A program made the translations under genes and the position numbers. From Halalkalibacter wakoensis JCM 9140 (lineage in GTDB: Bacteria; Bacillota; Bacilli; Bacillales; Bacillaceae_D), in contig NZ_BAUT01000039.1 of the NCBI RefSeq assembly GCF_000513095.1, positions 1 to 37,570 of the forward strand: 37,570 nucleotides of DNA. The letters run 5' to 3'. The notes beneath the pieces are model-generated. The model saw only the letters and a list, made by a program, of their open reading frames with translations. It did not search any database and was not told the DNA's origin. The number at the start of each line of letters is the position of its first letter. Within the stretch, counting starts at the first letter, position 1. Shown here piece after piece: positions 1-8,961 of this stretch.

Positions 1-31
1 AAAGAAAAAGGGAAGAACGCCCTTTTTCTTT
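1..31 (-). terminator. Intrinsic terminator after gpr
   Basis: An inverted repeat of about 12 bases (AAAGAAAAAGGG with its complement) flanks a short loop. Read on the minus strand it ends in a run of T just after the gpr stop codon. The left part may also serve a plus-strand gene outside the window. Confidence 0.75.
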
Positions 32-38
32 GTAACCT

Positions 39-1160
39 CTAGTGTGTGTATGCTCCTACGTTGTCTTGGTTTATTCTTTCGTGTAGAGCAGCGTTTAGGC
101 CGGCTGCGATGACGTTGGCCATATCGTCGATGAATACGTCCACTTCTTTTGGTGTGACCATTAGATTATGTCCAAGGGGAGCTAGCACTTCTTGAATCAA
201 TTGACGCTTTTCATTTTCAGGTAATGTACCAACCATTCCCATAATGGTTTCACGTTTTTGTTCATCTGGTAAATCCTCGTCTGTTAGTTTCCTCTTCTCA
301 CCAAAGGTCATCCCTGCTGGTGCTAGTGATCTGGAAGGGGCATTTCCTTCTTTCATTTCCCTTCCAAAGTGCTTTAATACATAGTCAATCGTGTCACTTG
401 TAATCGAAACCGCATCTACTACAGTTGGGATTCCTACAGCAATAACCGGTATTCCCAGTGCTTCCTTACTAAGCTCTTTCCGCTTATTACCGACCCCACT
501 CCCTGGGTGTATCCCTGTATCGGAAATTTGAATCGTTGCGTTTACTCTTTCAATGGAACGTGATGCTAACGCATCGATGGCAATGACAAAATCTGGTTTT
601 GTCTTCTCAATTACACCATAAATGACATCGCTTGTCTCAATTCCTGTTAATCCCATTACACCAGGAGTTAACGCACTAACTGAACGAAATCCGTCTTGAA
701 CTTGTTCAGGTGCTAATTTAAACAAGTGACTTGTTACAAGTAAATTCTCAACCGCAATGGGTCCTAATGCATCAGGTGTTACATTCCAGTTTCCAAGGCC
801 AACGACAAGGCATCTGTCTGTTTCCTTTATGCCAATATCCTTTAAAAATTGAGAAAACGAACTTGCAAATACCCTCTCCATTTTCTCTTGTAACTCTGTA
901 TCTTTTTTACGAATTCCGAGAGCTTCAAACGTTAAATAATTACCGGATTTCTTTCCTAATCGTTTTGCACCAACTTCATCTATTTTGACCCTTGTAATGG
1001 TCACATCATCAATAATCTCTTCATCAACTTGAACACCACTCACTTCTTTTTTGGCGCTGCCGTTTGATGCTTTTTCTTCTTGTTCTAACACCATTTGATG
1101 GGCTTCAACCGCTAAATCTGTGCGCACTTGATATTGATCAAGATTTAATTCCTCGCTCAT
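39..1160 (-). CDS. gpr: Germination protease Gpr
   Basis: Gpr is the endoprotease that degrades the DNA-protecting small acid-soluble proteins when a spore germinates. The 373-residue length and the N-terminal [11 protein letters not shown] region match the Bacillus family, in which a short propeptide is removed to activate the zymogen. The body contains the conserved [14 protein letters not shown] stretch (about 120-135) and a [10 protein letters not shown] segment. The ATG follows an AGGAG ribosome binding site with good spacing. The gene stands divergent from rpsT, as in B. subtilis. In B. subtilis it is transcribed in the forespore by sigma-F/sigma-G; I could not find a clean match to those promoters in the 218-base gap. 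The identification is secure. Confidence 0.96.
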   Translation of the reverse strand: MSEELNLDQYQVRTDLAVEAHQMVLEQEEKASNGSAKKEVSGVQVDEEIIDDVTITRVKIDEVGAKRLGKKSGNYLTFEALGIRKKDTELQEKMERVFASSFSQFLKDIGIKETDRCLVVGLGNWNVTPDALGPIAVENLLVTSHLFKLAPEQVQDGFRSVSALTPGVMGLTGIETSDVIYGVIEKTKPDFVIAIDALASRSIERVNATIQISDTGIHPGSGVGNKRKELSKEALGIPVIAVGIPTVVDAVSITSDTIDYVLKHFGREMKEGNAPSRSLAPAGMTFGEKRKLTDEDLPDEQKRETIMGMVGTLPENEKRQLIQEVLAPLGHNLMVTPKEVDVFIDDMANVIAAGLNAALHERINQDNVGAYTH

Positions 1161-1230
1161 TTAATCAACTCCTAGTAAAAAAATCTCTCTAGATGTAGGT
1201 TCTCCGTTAACAGTTGTTTTCATTCTTCTA

Positions 1231-1259
1231 TTGCATTCAGACGCTGTTTTTGATACAAT
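1231..1259 (+). promoter_or_regulatory. Sigma-A type promoter of rpsT
   Basis: TTGCAT (1231-1236) and TACAAT (1254-1259) are separated by exactly 17 bases, about 120 bases before the rpsT start. The long leader leaves room for translational feedback, as is known for S20 in E. coli; this is inference. Confidence 0.6.
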
Positions 1260-1378
1260 GCAATTTGTTGTATGAATGATGCGAAATGTGTCTACGTACT
1301 TAAAAAAGAAGCGAAACCGTTCATAAATAGATGGACTGGGATCAAACCTGAACAAACATGTATTAGGAGGTGAAGAAT

Positions 1379-1645
1379 ATGCCAAATATTAAATCAGCAA
1401 TCAAACGCGTGAAAACAGCTGACAAGCGTCGTGCTCAAAATATCTCTGTTAAATCTGCTCTACGTACTGCGATCAAAAACTTTGAAGCAAAAGTAGAAGC
1501 TGGTGATGTTGAAGTAGCAAAAGCAGCTTTCACTGAAGCTACGAAAAAGCTTGATAAAGCAGCTAACAAAGGTCTTATTCATAAAAATGCAGCATCTCGT
1601 CAAAAGTCTCGCCTTGCGAAAAAACTTAACGGTTTATCTGCATAA
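1379..1645 (+). CDS. rpsT: 30S ribosomal protein S20
   Basis: S20 is a primary 16S rRNA-binding protein of the small ribosomal subunit. The 88-residue, Lys/Arg/Ala-rich product starts [11 protein letters not shown] and ends with the typical helical [15 protein letters not shown] region. The ATG at 1379 is preferred over an upstream in-frame GTG at 1370, because the GTG lies inside the AGGAGGTG ribosome binding site (spacing 7-8 bases for the ATG). The gene is monocistronic: it has its own promoter and ends at a strong bidirectional terminator facing holA. Confidence 0.98.
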   Translation: MPNIKSAIKRVKTADKRRAQNISVKSALRTAIKNFEAKVEAGDVEVAKAAFTEATKKLDKAANKGLIHKNAASRQKSRLAKKLNGLSA

Positions 1646-1650
1646 TAAGA

Positions 1651-1680
1651 AAAGCACACGACAATCGTGTGCTTTTTTTC
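1651..1680. terminator. Bidirectional terminator between rpsT and holA
   Basis: A perfect 11-base stem (AAAGCACACGA and its complement) with a three-base loop is followed by T7 on the plus strand and preceded by A-rich sequence. It therefore ends rpsT (+) and also serves holA (-), whose stop is at 1686. Confidence 0.85.
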
Positions 1681-1685
1681 TTTCC

Positions 1686-2711
1686 TTAAACAGCTGCTAC
1701 TTTTATAAGAAGCAATTCTACAGCAAGAACTTTTTCCATTTTTCCGGACTTGATTGCATAGTCTGTATCCGTACATGCCTCAAGCAGTTGTAAAAGACGT
1801 TGATCGTCTAACCTTTGACTTTGACCGCTTGCTAGTTTAACCACATAGGGATGCAGCTTCAATTGCATGGCTATTTGCTTTTGAGAATAGCTTCTACGTG
1901 TCATTTCTTTCACTTGGTAATAAATCCTCAACTGCCTGGCAATTAGAGCAAGGAGCTTTAACGGTTCTTCTTTTTGTTTTAACAAATCGTGATAAATTTC
2001 CAAAGCTTTATCAAGACGTTGTTTAACAGCAAAATCAATTAAAGCAAACACATCCTGTTCCAATGATCTTGCTACAAGAAGATCAACCACCTCTCCCGTT
2101 ACTTCTCCCTCATCTCCTACGTATAGCGCAAGCTTTTCCATTTCCGATGCCAACAGCAAGAGTTGCGGTCCAACACGCTCTAACAAATGTTCTTTTCCAT
2201 CTGCTGTAAAGCGAAATTTCTTTGATCTAGCTTGATCCTCAAGCCAGGCTGAAAGCATTTTCTCATCAAAAGGAGTACACTCCACAACTGTCGCCGATTG
2301 CTTTAATAACTTTGTCACCTTTTTTCGTTCATCTAGCTTTTCAAACGGTGCCATTAAAATAAGGATAGATTCAGGTGATGGATGGCTTATGTATTGCTGG
2401 AGTCGTTCAAGATCATGTTCTACTTTTGTCTCTTGTTTTTGTGTGGATACAAGGAAAAAGTCTTTAACAATAACGACTTTTTTCCCACCGAAAAAAGGAA
2501 AAGTCTCAGCTTCTTCAATCGCCAGGTCAAGTATGGTATCTTGAAGACTATATGTAATGACACTAGGGTCATCTTGCGTTCCAACGGCCTTTTTAATAAT
2601 ATCTAATAAAAGGTCCTCCATTAGAAAAGTTTGATTTCCATACATAAAATAAACTGGCTTAATCGTACCAGTTTTAATATCTTTTTTTATTTGTAAATAT
2701 GACATATCCAT
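1686..2711 (-). CDS. holA: DNA polymerase III subunit delta
   Basis: Delta is the clamp-loader subunit that opens the sliding clamp during replication. The 341-residue length, the N-terminal PVYFMYGNQTFLMEDLL segment (about 19-35) and the C-terminal helical collar region (DTDYAIKSGKMEKVLAVELLL) fit the Bacillus HolA (YqeN) family. As in other delta subunits the P-loop is degenerate. The ATG at 2711 follows GAGGA; a second in-frame ATG two codons later is also possible. Its place beside rpsT and the com genes is conserved in Bacillus. Confidence 0.93.
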   Translation of the reverse strand: MDMSYLQIKKDIKTGTIKPVYFMYGNQTFLMEDLLLDIIKKAVGTQDDPSVITYSLQDTILDLAIEEAETFPFFGGKKVVIVKDFFLVSTQKQETKVEHDLERLQQYISHPSPESILILMAPFEKLDERKKVTKLLKQSATVVECTPFDEKMLSAWLEDQARSKKFRFTADGKEHLLERVGPQLLLLASEMEKLALYVGDEGEVTGEVVDLLVARSLEQDVFALIDFAVKQRLDKALEIYHDLLKQKEEPLKLLALIARQLRIYYQVKEMTRRSYSQKQIAMQLKLHPYVVKLASGQSQRLDDQRLLQLLEACTDTDYAIKSGKMEKVLAVELLLIKVAAV

Positions 2712-3114
2712 TCATTCCTCATTTTTCTTGCTATTTTAGTTGCAGTTTGGTTATAATACGGACAACTATCTGAGCTTTCCTATTATTAGGATAGACAAAG
2801 ATTCCACAGAAGACAAGAGAAATGAAAAAGGGATCTAGCCCCGTAAAATGCCAGACCCCCATTTATGATAAACGCCGTAATATAAGAACCCGGGATCTCT
2901 TATTTACGACGATAACCATGACCGTCTTGCACTATTTATCATATCCTATGCGATGCAAAACTATAGGTGACAACTCTTTACAGTCAAACCAATCTAATGA
3001 TTGTTTTTTACAATTTTTTGAACAAGTGTATTTTCGTAAAATAGCGAATGGAAGTGCCTAGCATTTTTCTGGCTCATCCCGTATACTTAACTTGAATAGG
3101 AGGAGGAATGCCCG
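2712..3114. other. Intergenic region holA-yqzM with an imperfect hairpin
   Basis: No convincing gene is seen in these 403 bases. A plus-strand open frame (2822-3061) has no ribosome binding site and a cysteine- and arginine-rich product resembling nothing I know. The region holds an imperfect inverted repeat (arms 2873-2887 and 2898-2911). At 2840-2860 the minus strand reads GGGGTCTGGCATTTTACGGG, which is like short GGGGTCTGGCA repeats scattered in Bacilli (recalled, not searched). Confidence 0.4.
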
Positions 3115-3249
3115 ATGCATTTTGAAAAAGAAGTACAGTGCAAGCGAAATGACGCAATTGACTCGGCTGTTGGATTTATCATTCCTTTTGGCTTTTTTGC
3201 AACTCTTTTTATTATCGCTTCCATTATCGATGTTTTTAGCGCTATGTAG
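3115..3249 (+). CDS. yqzM: Small membrane protein YqzM
   Basis: This 44-codon gene encodes a protein starting MHFEKEVQCKRNDAID, followed by one hydrophobic segment (about residues 20-41, VGFIIPFGFFATLFIIASII). Length, sequence and position between holA and comEC match B. subtilis YqzM, whose function is unknown to me. The ATG is preceded by an unusually strong ribosome binding site, AGGAGGAGG (3099-3107). A sharp terminator follows within 20 bases. The single membrane segment suggests a membrane-anchored peptide. Confidence 0.85.
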   Translation: MHFEKEVQCKRNDAIDSAVGFIIPFGFFATLFIIASIIDVFSAM

Positions 3250-3268
3250 TGGAATAAATCTAACAGGT

Positions 3269-3299
3269 AAAAGAGGGAGTCGTCTGACTCCCTCTTTTT
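3269..3299. terminator. Bidirectional terminator between yqzM and comEC
   Basis: Stem AAAGAGGGAGTC with a four-base loop and perfect complement, T5 on the plus side and A-rich on the other. It lies between two converging genes and overlaps the comEC stop codon by two bases. Confidence 0.85.
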
Positions 3300-5631
3300 A
3301 TTTACCTTCATCTTTTATTTTCTTCATTTTATTTTTCCTGTCCTTTAGGGTCAACTGTACAGCTCCATGTAGATCACTTCGCCAAACAGAAATGTTATCT
3401 TCTTCTAACCTATTTACTACTTCTTCGTGAGGATGGCCAAACCGATTATTTCTGCCCGCAGAAATGAACACAGCTTTTGGTTTCAAGTGGGAAAGAAAAT
3501 GACTTGACGTAGACGTTCGACTCCCATGATGTCCAGCTTTAAGAATATCAACTTGTAAAGCAGGATAATCTTTTATTAATCTATTCTCACCTTCCTCCTC
3601 TAAGTCTCCTGTAAACAGAATGCTGATGCCTTGCATTTCCACATAAAGGACGATCGACCGTGCATTTAAATTTTGTTCTGTTCCAATAGGTGACAAAACA
3701 ACAAATTGCGTTTCTCCTGAACTCCAATTTATCCCTTCTTCAATAAAAAGGATGTTTGCCCCCGAATTTGCTATTTCATTTAACAATGTAATCTCTAACT
3801 CCCCTTCAACCTGCCCTTTACCATAAAGCACTTGTTCAATCTTAATGGATTGAGCTACTGCCTTAGATCCTCCTATATGATCAAGATGACCATGGGTTAA
3901 GACTAAATTATTAATTTTTCGAATCCCAAGGGCTTTCAATGTCGGTACCACAATATCTTTGCCCACCTCAAAAGACTTGTTACGCTCTCTCCATTTTTCT
4001 TCTTGAGAAAAAGACATGGTCCCACCTGTGTCAATAAGATAAACCTCTTTTCTATATGGAAGTTCCAATAAGAAACTATCCCCTTGCCCTACATCAATCA
4101 TCGTTATTTTCCCTCGAGAATCCATATAAGGCATTGAAAAATGCACCGTTAATAACAGAAAAATAAATAACGTCGGCGTCTTCCACCATCCTTTGTTTTT
4201 CTGCTCCCACTTCATTAAACCGTAAAAAATACAAAAATAAAGCATGAAAACGATATAAAAATTTGGTTTACCTACAATAAAGGATGACCCTTTATGTTCA
4301 GCAACGGCTAAGAGAACTGAATGAATCATCGGTACAATCTTTTCTAGAAAATGAAGCGGAATGTTAAAGGGTAATGGAAGAAAGAAGCTAATCAGAAACG
4401 AAAGAAAGGTAAGCGGGAGGACAAATAAGGATATAAACGGAATGTAGACCATGTTCATAGGAATACTGAGAAGAGAAATTTCATGCATGTGAAAAAGCAA
4501 AACAGGAGCAGAAAATAATTGAGAAAGCACTGTAACGGCCAATAATTGCACCATTTTTTGTGTGTACCGTTTTTGAATAGATGGGGCAGATACCATTAAG
4601 CCAAAAGAGACTAGGAAAGAAAGTTGAAAACCTAAATGAAAGAGAACAAATGGACGGATGAGGATAAAGAGCATATAAACAACTACAATGGCAAAAAGAG
4701 GTGGAATTTTCCCTTTTGCTCGCATAAATAACAAGACCACAATCGTCATCAAAGATGCTCGTATAACGGAAGGAGCTGCTCCAGCGATAATAATATAGAT
4801 TGGCAATAAGGCTATTAATAATTCAATGGTTCTTTCTCGTGTTAACCCAACTCGAATAAGTAGATAAAATAAAGCAGCGACAATCATCCCTACATGTAGA
4901 CCTGAAACAGCCAGCAGATGTATGACACCTAATTTCTGATATGCATACATGACATCTTCCTCGATAAGCACTCTCTCACCAAACAATAGCGCGCTCATAA
5001 TTCCTCTGAAATCGGAACGAACATCACGTTCAATCCAAGTTAATTGCTTATGTCTCCATCGTTGCATTTTCATATAAACGGAATATGGTTCTTTTCGTTG
5101 TATGCATTCAATTCCTGTTTGCTTCGGTCTAAGAATCCAATGCACTCCTTGCTCAAATAAATACTTTTTATAATTAAACTGCCCAAAGTTCGTCGGAGGG
5201 AGAGGGGCCCCTAGTGTACCGTTAATTTTACAAAAGTCCCCGACAGAAAAAGTTCTCATCCATTTCTGTTCCTCTTCACTTTTAAAATAAGCTTGCACAT
5301 GAATGGTCTCTTTCGTATCTGTTTTAATTTGCATCGACAATGCGTCACCGTCTATCTTGGGGATTGTCTTGATTTCACCGTACATCACCTGTTCACCTGG
5401 CACATAATCTGTTACGTTGTTTTCAATCGCTAAAAAACCAACTCCATAGTAAACGAGGAAAACAAAGGTGAAAACCAAAAGCTTTTCTTTAAAAAAGAGG
5501 CGATTCAAAAAGCAAATAAGTAGGAAAAAAACGAGGATCACACTATAAGTAAAACTCGGGCCTCTTAAAGCTAACAAAAGACCAAAAGTTGCAGCTATAG
5601 GTAGGAGGGGGAAAAGGTGAATAATGATCAT
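3298..5631 (-). CDS. comEC: Competence DNA channel ComEC
   Basis: ComEC forms the membrane channel through which single-stranded DNA enters during transformation, with a metallo-beta-lactamase-like domain proposed to degrade the other strand. The 777-residue protein has N-terminal membrane segments, a soluble OB-like region (about 70-160), a competence membrane domain with the GVIHLLAVSGLHVGM motif (about 235), and a C-terminal hydrolase domain. That domain shows IDVGQGDSF (about 511), LTHGHLDHIGG (about 577) and GHHGSRTSTSS (about 699). All metal-binding motifs look intact. The ATG at 5631 directly abuts the comEB stop, so translation is probably coupled. Last gene of the comE operon. Confidence 0.96.
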   Translation of the reverse strand: MIIIHLFPLLPIAATFGLLLALRGPSFTYSVILVFFLLICFLNRLFFKEKLLVFTFVFLVYYGVGFLAIENNVTDYVPGEQVMYGEIKTIPKIDGDALSMQIKTDTKETIHVQAYFKSEEEQKWMRTFSVGDFCKINGTLGAPLPPTNFGQFNYKKYLFEQGVHWILRPKQTGIECIQRKEPYSVYMKMQRWRHKQLTWIERDVRSDFRGIMSALLFGERVLIEEDVMYAYQKLGVIHLLAVSGLHVGMIVAALFYLLIRVGLTRERTIELLIALLPIYIIIAGAAPSVIRASLMTIVVLLFMRAKGKIPPLFAIVVVYMLFILIRPFVLFHLGFQLSFLVSFGLMVSAPSIQKRYTQKMVQLLAVTVLSQLFSAPVLLFHMHEISLLSIPMNMVYIPFISLFVLPLTFLSFLISFFLPLPFNIPLHFLEKIVPMIHSVLLAVAEHKGSSFIVGKPNFYIVFMLYFCIFYGLMKWEQKNKGWWKTPTLFIFLLLTVHFSMPYMDSRGKITMIDVGQGDSFLLELPYRKEVYLIDTGGTMSFSQEEKWRERNKSFEVGKDIVVPTLKALGIRKINNLVLTHGHLDHIGGSKAVAQSIKIEQVLYGKGQVEGELEITLLNEIANSGANILFIEEGINWSSGETQFVVLSPIGTEQNLNARSIVLYVEMQGISILFTGDLEEEGENRLIKDYPALQVDILKAGHHGSRTSTSSHFLSHLKPKAVFISAGRNNRFGHPHEEVVNRLEEDNISVWRSDLHGAVQLTLKDRKNKMKKIKDEGK

Positions 5632-6210
5632 TCACCCCTTAAAAAAATTTTGTGTAAACAATGTATTCGCTTGGTCACGTAATTGGCGCAATTCTTCTTC
5701 TTCAAGACCAGCCTTGTCCAATTTATCTAAAAGATCTGCTGTAAACGTCATTTTTTCTAGATGAAGATGATCCAAACTCATCTCATCCAGCTCAACTTGT
5801 ACAACCTCAATTCCAGCTTCACGAAACATCTCTTCGGCATAAGGATGATTCTTATAATCTTTTGCATAGTAAACACGTTTAATCCCAGCTTGGATAATTG
5901 CCTTTGAACAATGCACACACGGAAAATGAGTGACATATACTTCAGATCCTTCTGTCGGGACACCAAATTTCGCACATTGAAGAAGAGCATTTACCTCTGC
6001 ATGAATCGTTCGTATACAGTGATTATCAACTACATAACATCCATCATCAATACAATGAGCACCGCCTGATACCGAACCATTATATCCTCCAGCTATGATA
6101 CGTTTCTCTCTTACAATGGTTGCTCCGACCATTAACCGCGTACATGTACTTCTTAAAGCTAATAAATGACTTTGAGCCATAAAATATTGATCCCATGAAA
6201 TCCTTTGCAT
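5632..6210 (-). CDS. comEB: dCMP deaminase family protein ComEB
   Basis: ComEB belongs to the deoxycytidylate deaminase family; in B. subtilis it sits in the comE operon, and its catalytic activity is not needed for DNA uptake. The zinc site is intact: His70-Ala-Glu72 and Pro97-Cys98-Val-His-Cys101. At 192 residues the length is normal. It lies 118 bases after comEA and abuts comEC. The start MQRISWDQYF follows a GGAGGAAAAAA ribosome binding site. Confidence 0.94.
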   Translation of the reverse strand: MQRISWDQYFMAQSHLLALRSTCTRLMVGATIVREKRIIAGGYNGSVSGGAHCIDDGCYVVDNHCIRTIHAEVNALLQCAKFGVPTEGSEVYVTHFPCVHCSKAIIQAGIKRVYYAKDYKNHPYAEEMFREAGIEVVQVELDEMSLDHLHLEKMTFTADLLDKLDKAGLEEEELRQLRDQANTLFTQNFFKG

Positions 6211-6241
6211 TCTTTTTTTCCTCCTCTACATTCTCTAGGAG

Positions 6242-6279
6242 GGCACTGAAAAAGATCGATTTTCACTTATTTCAATGCC
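6242..6279 (-). other. Hairpin between comEA and comEB
   Basis: Arms 6242-6251 and 6270-6279 pair over ten bases with one G-U, around an 18-base loop, in the transcribed gap between comEA and comEB. No U-run follows, so it is not a standard terminator. It could slow polymerase, process the mRNA or protect an end; this is inference. Confidence 0.35.
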
Positions 6280-6328
6280 TTCTTCTCTAGCTTAGTTTAG
6301 GAAAAGCGACAGAAAACGTCAATGTTAA

Positions 6329-6946
6329 TTAATGAAAAGCTACCTGTTCTCTTAACTTTTCAATTGATTTTGGCCCAATTCCTGACACTTGCAATAAATC
6401 TTCAACCGTTTTAAAAGGGCCATTCTCTTCACGATAGGCAACGATCGCTTGAGCTTTAGCAGGACCAATCCCAGGAAGCTGCTCAAGTGTTGTCGCTTCA
6501 GCTCGGTTAATATTTATTGTACCATTTGTACTCTCACTCCCTTCTATAGGCATATGTTCAAGTGGTTCTTCTCCTTTAAATGGAACGTAAATCATCATCT
6601 CATCATGAAGCAACTGAGCAAGGTTAAGCTTCAATTCTTCCGCTTCATCTAAGTAGCCCCCAGCCATTGTTATTAAATCATGCATTCGCTTTCCCTGTTC
6701 TAACTCATATACACCAGGTCTTTTCACAGCCCCTTTTACATCTACAACGAGCTTATCACTTACTACGGAATCTTCCGTTAGATCCATTGTTTCAAAGTTT
6801 CCTTCATATGATGATAAGTTAAGTGCAACATCATTTTTATCATTGCGAAAATGCAAAAACAATACTAAACTGACTAATAGTACAATGGTAATTAAAAAGA
6901 TGATCTGTTTCATTTCAGCTATTTTCTTCACCAAAGTGATCACCAA
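6329..6946 (-). CDS. comEA: Competence DNA receptor ComEA
   Basis: ComEA is the membrane-anchored protein that binds double-stranded DNA outside the cell and passes it to ComEC. The 205-residue product has one N-terminal membrane segment (about 14-33), an acidic spacer, an SLBB-like domain (about 66-125, VVDVKGAVKRPGVYEL) and a C-terminal pair of helix-hairpin-helix motifs (about 143-203, LPGIGPAKAQAIV and VSGIGPKSIEKL). The start is uncertain: a TTG at 6946, or an ATG twelve codons later at MKQIIFL, which has only a weak binding site. First gene of comEA-comEB-comEC. Confidence 0.94.
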   Translation of the reverse strand: MVITLVKKIAEMKQIIFLITIVLLVSLVLFLHFRNDKNDVALNLSSYEGNFETMDLTEDSVVSDKLVVDVKGAVKRPGVYELEQGKRMHDLITMAGGYLDEAEELKLNLAQLLHDEMMIYVPFKGEEPLEHMPIEGSESTNGTININRAEATTLEQLPGIGPAKAQAIVAYREENGPFKTVEDLLQVSGIGPKSIEKLREQVAFH

Positions 6947-7000
6947 CCTTTATCATTGTTATGAATTATGCTAATTGAGACAAATAAGGAGACGAAAAAG

Positions 7001-7258
7001 ATGACTGTACATTTACAGATTGCAGACCAAGTAAAAAAGCACCGTGAAGCCCAGAAACAATTTTTAGCTTTAGATGCACAAAGAGAGCGCGCGATTGAGG
7101 ATGTTCTTACACGTGCCAAAGCTGGTGCAGCCGTTCAAACAACTGAAATCAATGACATAACGAATAAAATGAACCAAATCGCGATGCAATTTCAATTTCC
7201 ACCTCGCAAGCTTGTTACGAAAGATATGGTTGTACAATTTTTAAACAAAACAGAATAG
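7001..7258 (+). CDS. DUF2533 family protein (YpbS-like)
   Basis: A soluble, largely helical 85-residue protein starting MTVHLQIADQVKKHREAQ, rich in charged residues, with the C-terminal pattern PRKLVTKDMVVQFL. It resembles the DUF2533 family of Bacilli (B. subtilis YpbS), recalled from memory; no function is known to me. The ATG at 7001 is chosen because AAGGAG (6986-6991) lies nine bases ahead; an upstream in-frame ATG at 6968 has no binding site. It lies between the divergent comEA and comER. Confidence 0.7.
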   Translation: MTVHLQIADQVKKHREAQKQFLALDAQRERAIEDVLTRAKAGAAVQTTEINDITNKMNQIAMQFQFPPRKLVTKDMVVQFLNKTE

Positions 7259-7326
7259 GTGGCATAACACCTCCTGATTTAACATACGTTTAGTCATAAC
7301 ATAATCGTGTTGAAGGAGGGGCTATC

Positions 7327-8151
7327 TTGAAAATTGGAGTAATCGGAACAGGTAGTATGGGGACGATTTTACTAGAATCTTTCATAGAATCTGGTGCCAT
7401 TTCTCCGCACCAACTTGTTGTCACGAATCGGAATCAAACAAAGGCGGAAACTTTGAAAGAGCGTTTTCCTGACATACAAATTGCTACAAATGCGATTGAA
7501 ACCGTCAACGTAACGGATGTGATTTTCTTGTGCACAAAACCTCTACAAATGCCAAGCATACTAGAGGAGATTTCATCTGTGTGTGATCCAAACACATTGA
7601 TCATTTCCATTACGAGCCCGATAGCCATTGAAGAACTAGAAGAAATGGTTCCCTGCAAAGTAGCCCGTGCCATTCCAAGCATTTTAAACCGGGCTTTAAC
7701 AGGACCTTCTCTATTGAGCTTTAGCGAACGGTGCAATCAAGAAGATCGTGAATTTGTAACAGGTTTACTTTCATCAATCTCTGAGCCATTGGAAATTGAT
7801 GAAAATATTACGCGCGTCTCCTCTGACATCGTCAGTTGTGGTCCAGCTTTCTTTAGCTATTTAATGCAGCAGTTTATTGATGGCGCTGTGAGGCAGACAG
7901 AAATCTCTCAAGAGGACGCAACAACTTTAGCAACAAATATGATGATTGGGATGGGAAAATTACTTGAAAAAGGGCATTTTACTTTGCCATCTTTACAACA
8001 GCGCGTTTGTGTCCCTGGAGGAATAACAGGTGAGGGAATTAAAGTACTCGAAGCGGAAGTTGGTTCAATGTTTGACCATTTATTTCAACAAACTCACGCT
8101 AAGTATTACGAGGATAAAGAGTTAATTTCACAAGCTTTAACAAAAAAATGA
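7327..8151 (+). CDS. comER: ComER, pyrroline-5-carboxylate reductase-like protein
   Basis: ComER has the fold of ProC (NADP-dependent pyrroline-5-carboxylate reductase) and lies divergent from comEA in B. subtilis, where its role is not essential for competence. The N-terminal dinucleotide-binding motif GTGSMG is at residues 7-12. A C-terminal helical dimerization region ends with a VCVPGGITGEGIKVLE stretch, the counterpart of the ProC signature. The start is TTG at 7327 with the strong site GAAGGAGGGG. Length 274 is normal. It ends at a bidirectional terminator. Confidence 0.92.
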   Translation: MKIGVIGTGSMGTILLESFIESGAISPHQLVVTNRNQTKAETLKERFPDIQIATNAIETVNVTDVIFLCTKPLQMPSILEEISSVCDPNTLIISITSPIAIEELEEMVPCKVARAIPSILNRALTGPSLLSFSERCNQEDREFVTGLLSSISEPLEIDENITRVSSDIVSCGPAFFSYLMQQFIDGAVRQTEISQEDATTLATNMMIGMGKLLEKGHFTLPSLQQRVCVPGGITGEGIKVLEAEVGSMFDHLFQQTHAKYYEDKELISQALTKK

Positions 8152-8183
8152 AAAGGAAGAGGGAATCCCTCTTCCTTTTTTTA
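8151..8183. terminator. Bidirectional terminator between comER and yqeM
   Basis: Stem AAAAGGAAGAGGG with its complement and a four-base loop, followed by T7. It lies between converging genes and starts at the last base of the comER stop codon. Confidence 0.85.
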
Positions 8184-8199
8184 TTCGATTAATAGAGAA

Positions 8200-8946
8200 C
8201 TAAATCCTCTTTATTGCACGAAAAAAAATTCTTTCACTTTCCTTCGTTGGTTCTTCTAAGGAAAAATCTGTATGAACAGCAAGATCTTGAAATCCAGCTG
8301 CGGTTAACCATTCTTTATACATCCGAACTGGAAAAGTGCGTTGTTTATGTAATTCCGTAAAGCGTTCATAATAACCATGTTGGTTTTTCACAAAAAAAGT
8401 CAACTCATGTTCAACACTATTAGGAAATTCTCCCTCAAAAGATGTCCAAATATAGGCCATCTCTTCTGTATCTTCAGCAAAAGTCTGTCCAATAAACCCT
8501 TTTTCAATCTTTGAAAGTGAATGAACATCAAAAAGCAGGACGGCATCATCCTTCATTTGATCCATGACGGAACGGAGTGTTTGTTGAACCTCTTCTTCTG
8601 TCTCCAAATAATTCAAGGAATCACAAAAAATAGTAACGACATCAAACAGTCCAATATGATCTAATTCAGTCATGGACTGTTGTAGTAATAAGGGGCTGAA
8701 TCCAGCTTGCTCACACTTTTCCTTTGCAACTGTAAGCATTTCTGCTGAAAGATCAACCCCTGTGACATCCGCACCAGCATTCTTTAGTCTTACAAGAAGC
8801 TCTCCAGTCCCACAACCAACATCCAATACACTAAGTCCATTCAAATCAGATACGTTTTGGTATACATAATCCACCCATTTGTCATATGGTGCCTCTTCCA
8901 TTAACGCATCATACAAAGCAGCAAAAGCATGATAATTCATCTTCAA
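8200..8946 (-). CDS. yqeM: SAM-dependent methyltransferase YqeM
   Basis: A class I methyltransferase with the S-adenosylmethionine motif VLDVGCGTGELL at about residues 40-51, an acidic end of strand 2 (VTGVDLS) and VVTIFCDSLNYL. Its substrate is not established; the gene is conserved at the end of the rsfS-yqeM cluster. Translation probably starts at TTG 8946 (AAGGGG six bases ahead); an ATG two codons later is an alternative. It follows the cvfB-like gene with a 15-base gap, so it is likely cotranscribed. Confidence 0.9.
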   Translation of the reverse strand: MKMNYHAFAALYDALMEEAPYDKWVDYVYQNVSDLNGLSVLDVGCGTGELLVRLKNAGADVTGVDLSAEMLTVAKEKCEQAGFSPLLLQQSMTELDHIGLFDVVTIFCDSLNYLETEEEVQQTLRSVMDQMKDDAVLLFDVHSLSKIEKGFIGQTFAEDTEEMAYIWTSFEGEFPNSVEHELTFFVKNQHGYYERFTELHKQRTFPVRMYKEWLTAAGFQDLAVHTDFSLEEPTKESERIFFRAIKRI

Positions 8947-8961
8947 TTTAAACCCCTTTTA

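Noticed and set aside
1161-1385. Minus-strand open frame of 74 codons across the gpr-rpsT gap
   Set aside because: No ribosome binding site, overlaps the rpsT promoter and leader on the opposite strand, and the product is cysteine-rich and unlike any family.
2822-3061. Plus-strand open frame of 79 codons in the holA-yqzM gap
   Set aside because: No proper binding site and low-quality composition. It covers a hairpin and repeat-like sequence, so chance opening is more likely.
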